Assembly: GCA_012799725.1 (NCBI GenBank) | Contig: JAAZKR010000070.1 | Coordinates: forward strand, 1 to 39,813 | Origin: Oligosphaeraceae bacterium | Lineage (GTDB): Bacteria; Verrucomicrobiota; Lentisphaeria; Oligosphaerales; Oligosphaeraceae | Reading direction: 5' to 3' | Length of the DNA: 39,813 nucleotides | Shown here: positions 18,731-29,291 of the stretch, one piece after another | How the letters are laid out: every line of letters starts with the position of its first letter | Position numbering within the stretch: position 1 is the stretch's first letter | Position numbers and translations under genes: made by a program | The notes under the pieces: model-generated | The model's input: only the letters and a program-made list of their open reading frames with translations | What the model was told of the DNA's origin: nothing | Databases searched by the model: none

Positions 18731-19996
18731 ATGAATAATGGGCGACGTGTTGTTGTTACCGGGATGGGCGTGGTTTCTCCGGTAGGCAACTCGGTTGAGT
18801 CGGCTTGGGCTGCCCTGCTGGCAGGTGAATCAGGCATTGGCTCAATCAGCCGTTTCGACGTCAGCGAGTATCGTAGCCAAATTGCCGGGGAAATCAAAGA
18901 CTTTGATATCAGTGCATACTTGGAGCCCAAAGAGGCCAGCAGGCTGGATCTGTACTGCCACTATGCCGTTGCCGCAGCACACGAAGCTATGACTCAGGCC
19001 GGACTTTTTCAGATGGACGAGCTGGATCGCGAGCGTGCCGGCGTGCTGGTGGCCTCCGGCATAGGCGGCATCGCCACCACCTGCACACAGCAAGGCATAC
19101 TCACTGAAAGAGGTCCGGGCAGAGTATCGCCCATGACCATACCCATGCTGATAGCTGATATGGGAGCTGGCTTCCTGGCCATTAAACATGGCTTCAAAGG
19201 ACCTAATTTCGGCCTTAATAGCGCCTGTGCAAGCGCATTGCACGCCATAGGCGAGGCAGCCTGGGTTATTAGACGCAATGATGCGGACATCATGCTGACC
19301 GGTGGCAGCGAAGCCGCCCTGATACCGCTAAGCATCGCAGCTTTCTCGTCCATGCGCGCTCTGAGCACACGAAACGACAATCCTTGCGAAGCCAGCCGCC
19401 CCTTCGATGCAGAACGTGACGGCTTCGTCTTTGCTGAAGGTGCCGGACTATTGGTGCTTGAAGAGCTTGAACATGCACTCGCTAGAGGAGCAGCCCCACT
19501 GGCCGAAGTAGCCGGATACGGCGCCAGCTGCGACGCCTACCACGTCACTGCTCCGGCCGCCGATGGCTCCGGCGCGGCCCGAGCCATTCGCGAAGCATTG
19601 CGCACTGCGCAAATGCAACCCGACGCGATTGACTATATCAACGCGCACGGCACTTCCACCCCCATGAACGACGCCATGGAAACCAGAGCCATCAAGCTGG
19701 CGCTGGGGCAACATGCCTACAATTGCGCGGTGAGCAGCACCAAGTCACAGACCGGACACATGCTCGGCGCTGCCGGCGGCTTCGAATCGGTAGTCTGCAT
19801 CAAAAGCATTCTACAAGGAATCATTCCTGGCACTATGAACTACCATACCCCCGATCCAGAATGTGATCTGGACTATGTGCCGAACTGCTATCGCAAGGCG
19901 AATGTCAATAACGCGCTGAAGATCAATCTGGGCTTCGGTGGGCATAACGCCGCAGTGATCTACAAGAAATACAAGCCCGCACAAGTGACATCATGA
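18731..19996 (+). CDS. fabF: beta-ketoacyl-ACP synthase II
   Basis: RVVVTGMGVVSPVGN, LNSACASALHAIGEA catalytic Cys, NAHGTSTPMND and KSQTGHMLGAAGG His motifs. Confidence 0.97.
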   Translation: MNNGRRVVVTGMGVVSPVGNSVESAWAALLAGESGIGSISRFDVSEYRSQIAGEIKDFDISAYLEPKEASRLDLYCHYAVAAAHEAMTQAGLFQMDELDRERAGVLVASGIGGIATTCTQQGILTERGPGRVSPMTIPMLIADMGAGFLAIKHGFKGPNFGLNSACASALHAIGEAAWVIRRNDADIMLTGGSEAALIPLSIAAFSSMRALSTRNDNPCEASRPFDAERDGFVFAEGAGLLVLEELEHALARGAAPLAEVAGYGASCDAYHVTAPAADGSGAARAIREALRTAQMQPDAIDYINAHGTSTPMNDAMETRAIKLALGQHAYNCAVSSTKSQTGHMLGAAGGFESVVCIKSILQGIIPGTMNYHTPDPECDLDYVPNCYRKANVNNALKINLGFGGHNAAVIYKKYKPAQVTS

Positions 19997-20223
19997 GTTG
20001 AACTCATGTACGACTGCGCCATAAAAACAGGGAAAACAAAACCCGCAAGGAGCGCAGACGCATCAATGTAATGTGTTTGGAGGACTGAAATACGCTGTCA
20101 AGTAAGCTTGACCCGTATTTCCTTGAGCTTTATGATAAACGGGCAAGAACCAGAACCGACCGCCGCAATACAGGCGGAAAACAAAACCGTCCCCCCGACG
20201 GGCAAGACGCTACGGGAAAAACC

Positions 20224-22707
20224 ATGCCCTACGGCAAACCGGAAAGTGCGCAAAAAAAGGCCATCAAAGCTAGTGAAAAGGCTGCTGCGGCAAAAACCGA
20301 GCTACTCGATAGCATGCTGAGAAGCAGACAAAAAGAAGCTGTGCCTCAAGTAAAAACCGGTTTTTTTTACTCTTTGCGTTCCTTTTTGCTTCAGCATTGG
20401 CCACAATTGTTGGCCTTTTTTCTAGTGTGGATTGTCGGTGCGTTTTTGCTTTGCAGCCATTTGCAGAAACCGGTACAGCTGCGCATGCTGGAGCAATTTG
20501 CCAAATTCACCCTCCGTGCCGAGTTTCCTTTTACCTGCGTTGACACCAAAGCCTTGACTGAATTAGAGAAGCAAACCAAGTGTTCAACACCACCGGTATT
20601 GGTTCTCAAAGAAGGCAGTTATCGGTCAAGCCGTGCCGCTTTCGAGGCACGCATCAAAACCTTGCTTGAAAGCGAACCGGAGCAACTACAAAACGAAGCC
20701 GAAACTACATTGTACAAGCTCTTCCTAAACACCAGAACCACTAACATATTTTTTGCCTGCCTTCTAGATGTGATCAACAGCGGCATTGTTGCTGATGACT
20801 GGCAAGAACAACCTACCCTACGCCGCTACCGCCCGGAGTCACATGACGAAGTTTGGTTGATCGTGGATGACAGACCATACAAACGCGACGTAACCAGCTT
20901 GCTCACACCGCAAAGCGCCGCCGAAAAACTGCAAAATAATTTTAGAGAGCAGATAGGTAATCATACCGTAGACTTAAGCTTCTTTCAAGTTGCAGAATTG
21001 TTGCCTGTTAACCTAGAGTTTAATCCGGATGAATTTGAACACTTGCAGCGGCAAAAACTGCGCGAAGCCGAAATGCCACTCTTACATTTCAAGACCGGTG
21101 ACCCGGTTTTGAAAGTCTCAAAGCAGAATGAAGAAGCGCTGCAAGCTTATTTGCAGAAAGGCAGGAAGAACTTCAGGTCTGGATTACAAGCGCTGCGCTT
21201 GGAAATCAACCGCGATATCCTGCTACGCCTCATACTGCAAACCCTGTTCATTGCCATCTTTATTTTCACCTTGAACCGCATACATATTGCACCAGCCAGC
21301 CTGGAGCAACGCCTCTCAGTCAGCGCCGTAGCCCTGATACTGCATTTCCTGCTCTCTTTCGGTGCCTTTTATATTTACGGCACCCACAATTGGTCCTTTG
21401 CCTACCTGCTCTGCCTCATGCCTTTGGCCCTGGTGCCGGCATTGCTGGCAAATTTGCTAGGCGGGCGTGTGGCCGTCTGCGCCGCTGTCACCATTGCGGC
21501 ACTATTGCCGCTGCAAATCAGCCAATGCAAGCTGCAATACCAACTGTTCTGCTATGCCGCTTTCATCGGACTGGTAGGAGTGGCGTTTTTCCGGCGTGCT
21601 AAAAAACGCCGCGATTTTCTGGTCGGCGGAGCTGCCGTGGCGGTTGCCATCATGCTCTCGCAAATATTCTTTGCCATAGACCAAGACATACTTTTTGGAC
21701 AATTCAGAGTTGATTTTTTGAAGATATTGCTCTTTTCTGCTGCAAACGGACTTTTAATCTCACTGCTTTGCATGGCTCTATTACCACTCTTTGAGGTTTG
21801 TTTTGGCCTGGTGACGCTCTCCACCTTGTTGGAACTCAACGACAGCAACCACCCCTTGCTGCTCCGCCTCAGCAAAGAAGCTCCTGGCACTTTTCAGCAC
21901 AGCATGAATGTAGCCACCATTGCCGAAGCCGCCGCAAATGCCATCCAGGCAAATGCCTTGCTTGCCAGAGTAATGGCCCTATTTCATGATATAGGCAAGC
22001 TGGAAAACCCCAGCTTTTTTGCTGAAAACCAGCGTGATGAGCCCAACCCGCATGACAGCCTGCCGGCGGAAGAAAGCTTTAAAGCCATCAGTGCTCATAT
22101 CAGTGATGGCTTGGCACTAGCGCAAAAATATCGCCTCAGACGCCCCATACGCGCCGCCATAGAACAGCATCACGGCAACAGCCTGCTAAGTTGCTTCTTC
22201 GAAAAAGCCAAAAAAGAGGCCGCTGCCAACGGCGAATCGGCACCGGATGAGAGCAGCTTCCGCTATCCGCATCCGCCCCCGCTGCAAAAAGAGATAGTCA
22301 TTGTCAGCCTGGCAGATGCCTGTGAAGCGGCTGTACGCGCCCTCTCCGGCAATCATCGCGAGCGCAACCGCTTCTTCCGTCAGGCTGCCGAGCTGTTGGA
22401 AGACTCCGAGCACTTGGAATCCGGCGAACAGCAGAAACGCCTCAAGGAATTTCTGCAGCGCTTGGAACAGGAAAAAAATATGGCTCTCACCAATGAGGGC
22501 ATAGCCAACCAGATAATCAAGATCATTGATGAAAAATGGGACGACAAACAATTTGCAGAGGCTGACATAACCACCTCCGAGCTGGAAGCTATCGAACAGA
22601 GCTTCTTACGCACTTTCATGGACATGTATCATTTCCGTCCACGATATCGCAGAAATGAGCCGGAACCCGAAACCAAGGCAGCGCATGAAGATCAAGCTAG
22701 AGTATAG
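20224..22707 (+). CDS. 7TM-HD domain phosphohydrolase, PgpH-like (candidate c-di-AMP phosphodiesterase)
   Basis: N-terminal TM plus large extracytoplasmic region, multi-TM block, then HD domain: TFQHSMNVATIAEAA…LFHDIGKLENPSFFAENQ…IEQHHGNSLLSCFFEKA. Followed by ybeY and a corC-like gene. Confidence 0.93.
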   Translation: MPYGKPESAQKKAIKASEKAAAAKTELLDSMLRSRQKEAVPQVKTGFFYSLRSFLLQHWPQLLAFFLVWIVGAFLLCSHLQKPVQLRMLEQFAKFTLRAEFPFTCVDTKALTELEKQTKCSTPPVLVLKEGSYRSSRAAFEARIKTLLESEPEQLQNEAETTLYKLFLNTRTTNIFFACLLDVINSGIVADDWQEQPTLRRYRPESHDEVWLIVDDRPYKRDVTSLLTPQSAAEKLQNNFREQIGNHTVDLSFFQVAELLPVNLEFNPDEFEHLQRQKLREAEMPLLHFKTGDPVLKVSKQNEEALQAYLQKGRKNFRSGLQALRLEINRDILLRLILQTLFIAIFIFTLNRIHIAPASLEQRLSVSAVALILHFLLSFGAFYIYGTHNWSFAYLLCLMPLALVPALLANLLGGRVAVCAAVTIAALLPLQISQCKLQYQLFCYAAFIGLVGVAFFRRAKKRRDFLVGGAAVAVAIMLSQIFFAIDQDILFGQFRVDFLKILLFSAANGLLISLLCMALLPLFEVCFGLVTLSTLLELNDSNHPLLLRLSKEAPGTFQHSMNVATIAEAAANAIQANALLARVMALFHDIGKLENPSFFAENQRDEPNPHDSLPAEESFKAISAHISDGLALAQKYRLRRPIRAAIEQHHGNSLLSCFFEKAKKEAAANGESAPDESSFRYPHPPPLQKEIVIVSLADACEAAVRALSGNHRERNRFFRQAAELLEDSEHLESGEQQKRLKEFLQRLEQEKNMALTNEGIANQIIKIIDEKWDDKQFAEADITTSELEAIEQSFLRTFMDMYHFRPRYRRNEPEPETKAAHEDQARV

Positions 22708-23155
22708 TGCCGACGTACCGGCGCTGTCAAACGAAGCGCTTTTCCTGGAATTACTGCATCTGGCCGTCCCGGAAACCGGATTGCAACTCAATGGCGGATT
22801 CTTGCAACTGATACTGCTGAATGTTGAAGACATGGCTGAACTCAATGCCCTGCACCTAGGACATACTGGTTCCACTGATGTAATCAGCTACGACTTGCGT
22901 GATGCGGAGACTTGGCAGGCACTTGACGACGAAGAGATAGCAGCAGCCGAAATCTATATCTGCCCTGCCGTAATTGAAGAAAATGCAGCTCTCTACGGCA
23001 ACTCCATTTCCGCTGAATTGCTGCTTTGCGCCATACATGGAATGCTGCATCTGGCAGGCGAAGACGACCAAACCGAGGAAAAACGCCGCAGAATGCAGCG
23101 TAAACAAGAAGAAATTCTGGCGAAAATCGCCCCGCCCGACTGCACATTCATCTAA
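22685..23155 (+). CDS. ybeY: endoribonuclease YbeY
   Basis: LGHTGSTDVISYDL…AEIYICPAVIEENA…ELLLCAIHGMLHLAGEDDQ. The ATG at 22685 overlaps the end of the HD gene. Confidence 0.92.
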   Translation: MKIKLEYSADVPALSNEALFLELLHLAVPETGLQLNGGFLQLILLNVEDMAELNALHLGHTGSTDVISYDLRDAETWQALDDEEIAAAEIYICPAVIEENAALYGNSISAELLLCAIHGMLHLAGEDDQTEEKRRRMQRKQEEILAKIAPPDCTFI

Positions 23156-23259
23156 AATGACCGATTTTCGGTTCAAGTCGAACCATAAAATACGCCTGAC
23201 ACGTCCAAATCAGCCCCTGAAAGACTGATTACTGATTATTGACCCCTACACAGAGATCT

Positions 23260-24552
23260 ATGAGTACAAGCTTATCATTAAGCCTCGCTTTATTGAGTAC
23301 TGCGTTTTTTATTTTTCTGGCTCTTGGAGTTGCTAAGCTTGAGAGTTTCAACCGAGCCAAGTTGCGCAAATTGCGTGAAACCTCCAAGTTTCTTGCTGAG
23401 CTGCTTGAGCAAAAAATCAGCGAGCAGCGACGTTTGGCCGGCCAGCTTCTGGCCCTGCTGCTGTTTTGTTTCAGCTTCTCATGCTTCTTATTTTGGGGCC
23501 GTCAATTATCTTGGCAACTGTACTGGGGCACCGTAGTCGGCGTCTATCTGCTCAGTTTTGTATGCCTGCACATTTGCCTGGAAAAAATTTCCTTAAAAGG
23601 CTCGGCTCGATTGCTCATCACATACCTCACGATTTCTAACTTGGCCGGTTATCTGTTTGCGCCGATCCTAATGCCGCTATGCTATCTGCTCGAAAAAATC
23701 CGCGCCGGTCTGGCAGCCGACCCCAGTCTGGAAAAGCCCAGTGCTGAAGACGAAATACTCTCATTGGTCGAGGAAAGTATACAAGAGGATGACGGTTCAC
23801 CCTCTGCTTCCGGACTGGAGTTGGAGGAAAAGCGCATGCTCAATGGAGTTATCAATCTGGATAAAACCTATGTGCATGAAATCATGACTCCGCGCGTTGA
23901 CATCGATGCCCTGCCCGAAGAAGCCGACATAGATGAGATCAAACGCACTATTACCGAAACCGGACATAGCCGTATTCCCATCTATCATCAGTCAATTGAT
24001 ACTATCAGCGGTGTAGTTTATGCCAAAGACCTGCTTGATGAAGCCAAGTTGACCAAGGCCAAAAATGCCGGTGGGATCGCGCATAGCCCGGTATTCATTC
24101 CGGAAAGCAAAAATGTAAGCGACCTGCTTGATGAATTCCGTCAGACCCGCAACCATATAGCCATCGTGCTTGATGAATACGGCGGCACTGCCGGCATGGT
24201 CACCATTGAAGACATACTCGAGGAGATCGTAGGCGAAATTCATGACGAATATGATCGTGGCGAATCGGATAAGCCTGAAAACGTCAGCCTGGAAGAGGAC
24301 GGCAGCCTGATTAGTGATGGCAGGCTAACCATCTGGGAACTCAACAAACTGCTCAACACCGAAATTTCAGAGGAGCAAGGCTTTGATACCTTGGCCGGAT
24401 ACATTATGGCTAGTCTGGGGAAAATACCCAAGGCAGGCGAACACTTACACGTTGATGGGCTGGAAATAGACATACTTGAAGCGGATAAACGCAAACTCAC
24501 GCTTCTTAAAGTGAAAAAAGCCGATCCGCAGAATGAGGACAAAACCGATTGA
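23260..24552 (+). CDS. hemolysin C/CorC-family CBS-domain protein
   Basis: N-terminal TM region; [74 protein letters not shown]-terminal CorC_HlyC domain. Confidence 0.93.
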   Translation: MSTSLSLSLALLSTAFFIFLALGVAKLESFNRAKLRKLRETSKFLAELLEQKISEQRRLAGQLLALLLFCFSFSCFLFWGRQLSWQLYWGTVVGVYLLSFVCLHICLEKISLKGSARLLITYLTISNLAGYLFAPILMPLCYLLEKIRAGLAADPSLEKPSAEDEILSLVEESIQEDDGSPSASGLELEEKRMLNGVINLDKTYVHEIMTPRVDIDALPEEADIDEIKRTITETGHSRIPIYHQSIDTISGVVYAKDLLDEAKLTKAKNAGGIAHSPVFIPESKNVSDLLDEFRQTRNHIAIVLDEYGGTAGMVTIEDILEEIVGEIHDEYDRGESDKPENVSLEEDGSLISDGRLTIWELNKLLNTEISEEQGFDTLAGYIMASLGKIPKAGEHLHVDGLEIDILEADKRKLTLLKVKKADPQNEDKTD

Positions 24553-24916
24553 GATAACCTGGAGTGGACTGATCGCCCGCAACCCAGTTGAAAGGTTCAA
24601 TCTGCGGATAAAATAAAAATCTTTCTGAAAAAACAAGACCTTGGGAGATAGTAGTACAGTGTGCCGGGCAGCAGCCTTATGCTCCTCAGGCAGCAGTTCC
24701 CATAAACATGTGGTGTTGTTCCATGAAATGATAAATTTTCCTCCTAACGCAAAAAGAACTAGGTGTTGTATAACTTCTGCTCTTTTGCCTGCCATGCCAG
24801 AGTTGCCCATGTTGTATAGCCTAGGACAAACAACGCACTAACCGGCACTGGGCACGTTGTTTCAGAAAACCCATCTGAAATCCGACACTTTGCAAGGCAA
24901 CTGCAAAAAGCCCTAT

Positions 24917-26383
24917 ATGCTCCCAACTATCCTCTCAGAAAACTTTTTTGGCTCCCTTACTGCTATGCATCCATCCTTTCTGTTGTTTATCATTATTATG
25001 CTCATGCTGCTCTGCGAGCGCGTTTTAGCCATACGCTTGACCTTGCATCCACGCAGCCGTGCTTTTATTCAGCGCTGTATCCTTCTGCATCCCAACACTA
25101 TTTCGCTAATGCGCATTCCCATGGGATTGGTTAGCACCATACTGGTGCATTTTGGCTATTGGCAAATCGGCATGCTCTGGTTCGCTTTCTGGATGATTAC
25201 CGACCTTACTGACGGCACCATTGCCAGAAATTGCCAGCTTGAGACGGAAACCGGCAAATGGCTGGACCCTCTCAGCGACAAATGCATGTATTTCCCCTGC
25301 CTGCTCTATTTCAGCATTGGCCCTAATATAAATCCGGACCTAAGGCTGGAATTATGGAGTGTGCTCCTGTTTATCACCATTGACAGTCTGGGACAGGCCT
25401 CCCGGCTATTCAGTCAAAAGAAAGCAGCAAACTACTTCGGTAAAGGCAAAACCGCCTTAGTTACTATTTTGCTCTCCAGTCTGGCCTTCTACAATATGCA
25501 GCCTTTGCCCTTCCTCAACAGCAGTACTGTCAACTACATCATGGCCAGCTGCAACCTGCTCGCTTTCCTCTCTTTCTATCTCAAAGTGATCCCAGATCAA
25601 TGGTATGCCAATACCCTGACATTCGCTAATTTCGCCTGTGGATTAAGCGCTATAGTAATTGTATGTAAATACAATTGGTTCACCAGTGCTTTTGTCCTTA
25701 TATTCATTGGACAGTTCTTCGATCTCTTCGATGGAAGGCTAGCCCGCAAATTCGGTTCAACCAAGTATGGCGCCATCTTTGATGATATTGCAGATGCCAC
25801 CAGTTTCGGCTTCGCTGCAGCCTGCATTATCTACAAAGGCTTAGCTTTTCATGAAAAAGTCATCGCCCCATGGTTGGCCATGCTGCTGGCGCTCTTCTAC
25901 GTAGTCTGCCTACTCTACCGGCTCTACCGTTTTCTGTATCCTTCTAAGCCACAAACCAAAGGCGTCTTTCAGGGCATGCCTTCGCCAGCAGGCGCGCTTC
26001 TGGTCTGCTCCGCCGTTCTTGCCGGCATGCGTTTTGATCATCCCATCAGTGGTATTATCACCGCCACGGTGGTGGTCGTCAGCTCTTGTCTCATGGTCTC
26101 CAATATACCGTATTTGCATTTTGGGCAAAGCCTTTGGCCAAGTCTACCCAGGAGTGTCAAGCTGTTGCTGCTGGTAGTACCGGTCGTCTTTGTCAACATT
26201 GTCCTAGTCAAAAAACACGACTGGGAAACCACCTTTATCTGGCTTTGCCTGGCATTGGGTCTAACCTATGCCATCTTTGCTGTACAAGGTAAAAATAAAA
26301 TACCGCAACCGCAAAATGATGACCGCCTTCCGGGTGACAAAGACAAGAAGATCAGAAATAACAAGTGCCAAGAAAGCACTTAG
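24917..26383 (+). CDS. tandem CDP-alcohol phosphatidyltransferase (PgsA-like plus PssA-like domains in one polypeptide)
   Basis: Two CDP-AP motifs: DGTIARNCQLETETGKWLDPLSD and DGRLARKFGSTKYGAIFDDIAD, each among TM segments. ORF opens at TTG 24857; start uncertain. Confidence 0.88.
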   Translation: MLPTILSENFFGSLTAMHPSFLLFIIIMLMLLCERVLAIRLTLHPRSRAFIQRCILLHPNTISLMRIPMGLVSTILVHFGYWQIGMLWFAFWMITDLTDGTIARNCQLETETGKWLDPLSDKCMYFPCLLYFSIGPNINPDLRLELWSVLLFITIDSLGQASRLFSQKKAANYFGKGKTALVTILLSSLAFYNMQPLPFLNSSTVNYIMASCNLLAFLSFYLKVIPDQWYANTLTFANFACGLSAIVIVCKYNWFTSAFVLIFIGQFFDLFDGRLARKFGSTKYGAIFDDIADATSFGFAAACIIYKGLAFHEKVIAPWLAMLLALFYVVCLLYRLYRFLYPSKPQTKGVFQGMPSPAGALLVCSAVLAGMRFDHPISGIITATVVVVSSCLMVSNIPYLHFGQSLWPSLPRSVKLLLLVVPVVFVNIVLVKKHDWETTFIWLCLALGLTYAIFAVQGKNKIPQPQNDDRLPGDKDKKIRNNKCQEST

Positions 26384-26680
26384 GATGGGCGACGCCCAAA
26401 TTTGTTTTGTCCATAAAAATCCAAATAATGCCGGGCACAGAACACAACACATTTTCACAGCACACGCTACAGACGATAGAGTTTTTAAGGTGCCCAAAGA
26501 CACTGGCTTTAAAGGCGCTGCTCACAGGTAATTAGCCACGAGGTTGCCACAAGCTGAGCCACCCAAAACTCATATCACAAGTTTCATACATTACCCAATA
26601 GTCGGATTCAGGCAGCAACACTAATTTTATTGCCGATAGTATATATGATGCTTGCAGCCTCTGGAATATCGGTACCACCT

Positions 26681-26721
26681 AAAAATAATGCGGGCGGCAA
26701 TTCACCGTCCGCATTATTTTT
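26681..26721 (-). terminator. strong stem-loop, rho-independent terminator (probably bidirectional) downstream of gapA
   Basis: AAAAATAATGCGGGCGG…CCGTCCGCATTATTTTT, near-perfect 17-bp arms with A/T tracts on both sides. Confidence 0.8.
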
Positions 26722-26747
26722 AATCAGCCTTTAGAACTCAGCTGAAC

Positions 26748-27776
<1,029 letters not shown>

Positions 27777-28358
27777 CTACAAACACTATCCCAAAAAAAT
27801 GCACCAAAATGAATAACGGACAATTTTGGAATCCTATTAATATATGGCTTGATGACTGCTTGTGCAATCCGAGCTCAACCTTTTTTCACCTTTTTTTCTG
27901 ATATTATAATATGTAGCCGCTCCCCGTAAACTGCCGGCTAAAAAGCATTAAAATAAATGATAACACTTTAGCTTATAGCATATTATGCTGTTATTCAAAT
28001 CTCATGTTTTCTCTTCGCAATGCCTTTATCAATACCCAAAATTTATGCTACATTTTGTGCAAATCAACCTGAATAGAGTTGTTGCTTTGAATAGGCCTCA
28101 ATGATAAATAGTAAAATCAGATTTTTGCAAGCATAATTCCTGAATAACACCAAAACACCAAAGGACAAAAAAAAACAACCTGTCAGACCGGCTAGACCGT
28201 TTTTCATTTGGCGCTCTGGCCAAAAGCAACTGATGTTTTTGCAAAACTTTTTAACAGGGACTAAATTAAGGAGTTAACCTACATTTCTGAAAGCTGTAAC
28301 AGAACGAATCCATATCAACGTCAGACCTCAGTCTGCCTGATACCATGAGGAATGATTC

Positions 28359-29291
28359 ATGAGCAAATTTTATCCCTATAATGCGCTAAGCGAGTTTCTT
28401 AACCTGAGCCCGCCCTTATTAATGCTTGACTGTTTACAAGTCAATGTCAGCACTTGCAGCGCTAATGGCAGCAAGCTGCTTTCCATTAATGAGCCTTTTT
28501 TTGGCGGTCACTTTCCCGGATACCCTGTCATGCCGGGAGTATTGCAGGTTGCAGCCATGACCCAGGCCGCCACCGCCATCCTTAAAAACTGTCATCCTGC
28601 TGACGGCACTCCGGAGCTGGTCGGCTTGCGCCGAATCAAGTTCCGTAAACCGGTAGAGCCGGGCATGAGCTTGCGGCTAGAAGCCGTTATGACCGGAAAA
28701 AATGACGACAACTGCTTTGACTTCGAGGTCAAATGCCATGTCGAGGATCAACTTGCCTCCAGCGGCACTGTCACCCTGGCCTATAAGGGGGCGGATTGGT
28801 TTGCATTGCCTGAAGACAGCTATGCCAAACAAAACTTGAGTGAAATTTACGGCGAGGCTGAGCCGGCCAATAGCAAAGAAATCATGCGACACCTGCCACA
28901 CCGACCGCCGTTTCTGCTTTTAGATGCCTGTTACAATCTAGGACAAGGAGACTGCGCTCTGGGCTATAAAAACATTAGCGGGAATGATCCCTTATGTCAG
29001 GCCAGCCAACCAGCCTGCTTCCCGGGTTATTTGCAAATAGAAGCTTGTGCCCAGCTGGGCTGCGCTCATATCTTGAGCCGCCCCGAACAGCAAGGAAAAA
29101 TCGGCCTGTTTATGTCCATAGACCAAGCTAGCTTCCATGCTCCGGTACTGCCAGGGCAGCAGATGCACATGAAGATACGCAGTAGCTTCAGTGGAAGATT
29201 TGGAGTTGGCGCAGGCACAGCTGAAGTAAATGGCCGAACAGTAGCCGAAGCCGAAATCAAATTCGCCATACTGGCCGTTGAGGACAACTAG
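28359..29291 (+). CDS. tandem double-hotdog FabZ-like (3R)-hydroxyacyl-ACP dehydratase
   Basis: Half 1: NEPFFGGHFPGYPVMPGVLQVAAMTQ. Half 2: IMRHLPHRPPFLLLDACYNL…CFPGYLQIEACAQLG. Two FabZ-like domains in 310 aa. Confidence 0.9.
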   Translation: MSKFYPYNALSEFLNLSPPLLMLDCLQVNVSTCSANGSKLLSINEPFFGGHFPGYPVMPGVLQVAAMTQAATAILKNCHPADGTPELVGLRRIKFRKPVEPGMSLRLEAVMTGKNDDNCFDFEVKCHVEDQLASSGTVTLAYKGADWFALPEDSYAKQNLSEIYGEAEPANSKEIMRHLPHRPPFLLLDACYNLGQGDCALGYKNISGNDPLCQASQPACFPGYLQIEACAQLGCAHILSRPEQQGKIGLFMSIDQASFHAPVLPGQQMHMKIRSSFSGRFGVGAGTAEVNGRTVAEAEIKFAILAVEDN

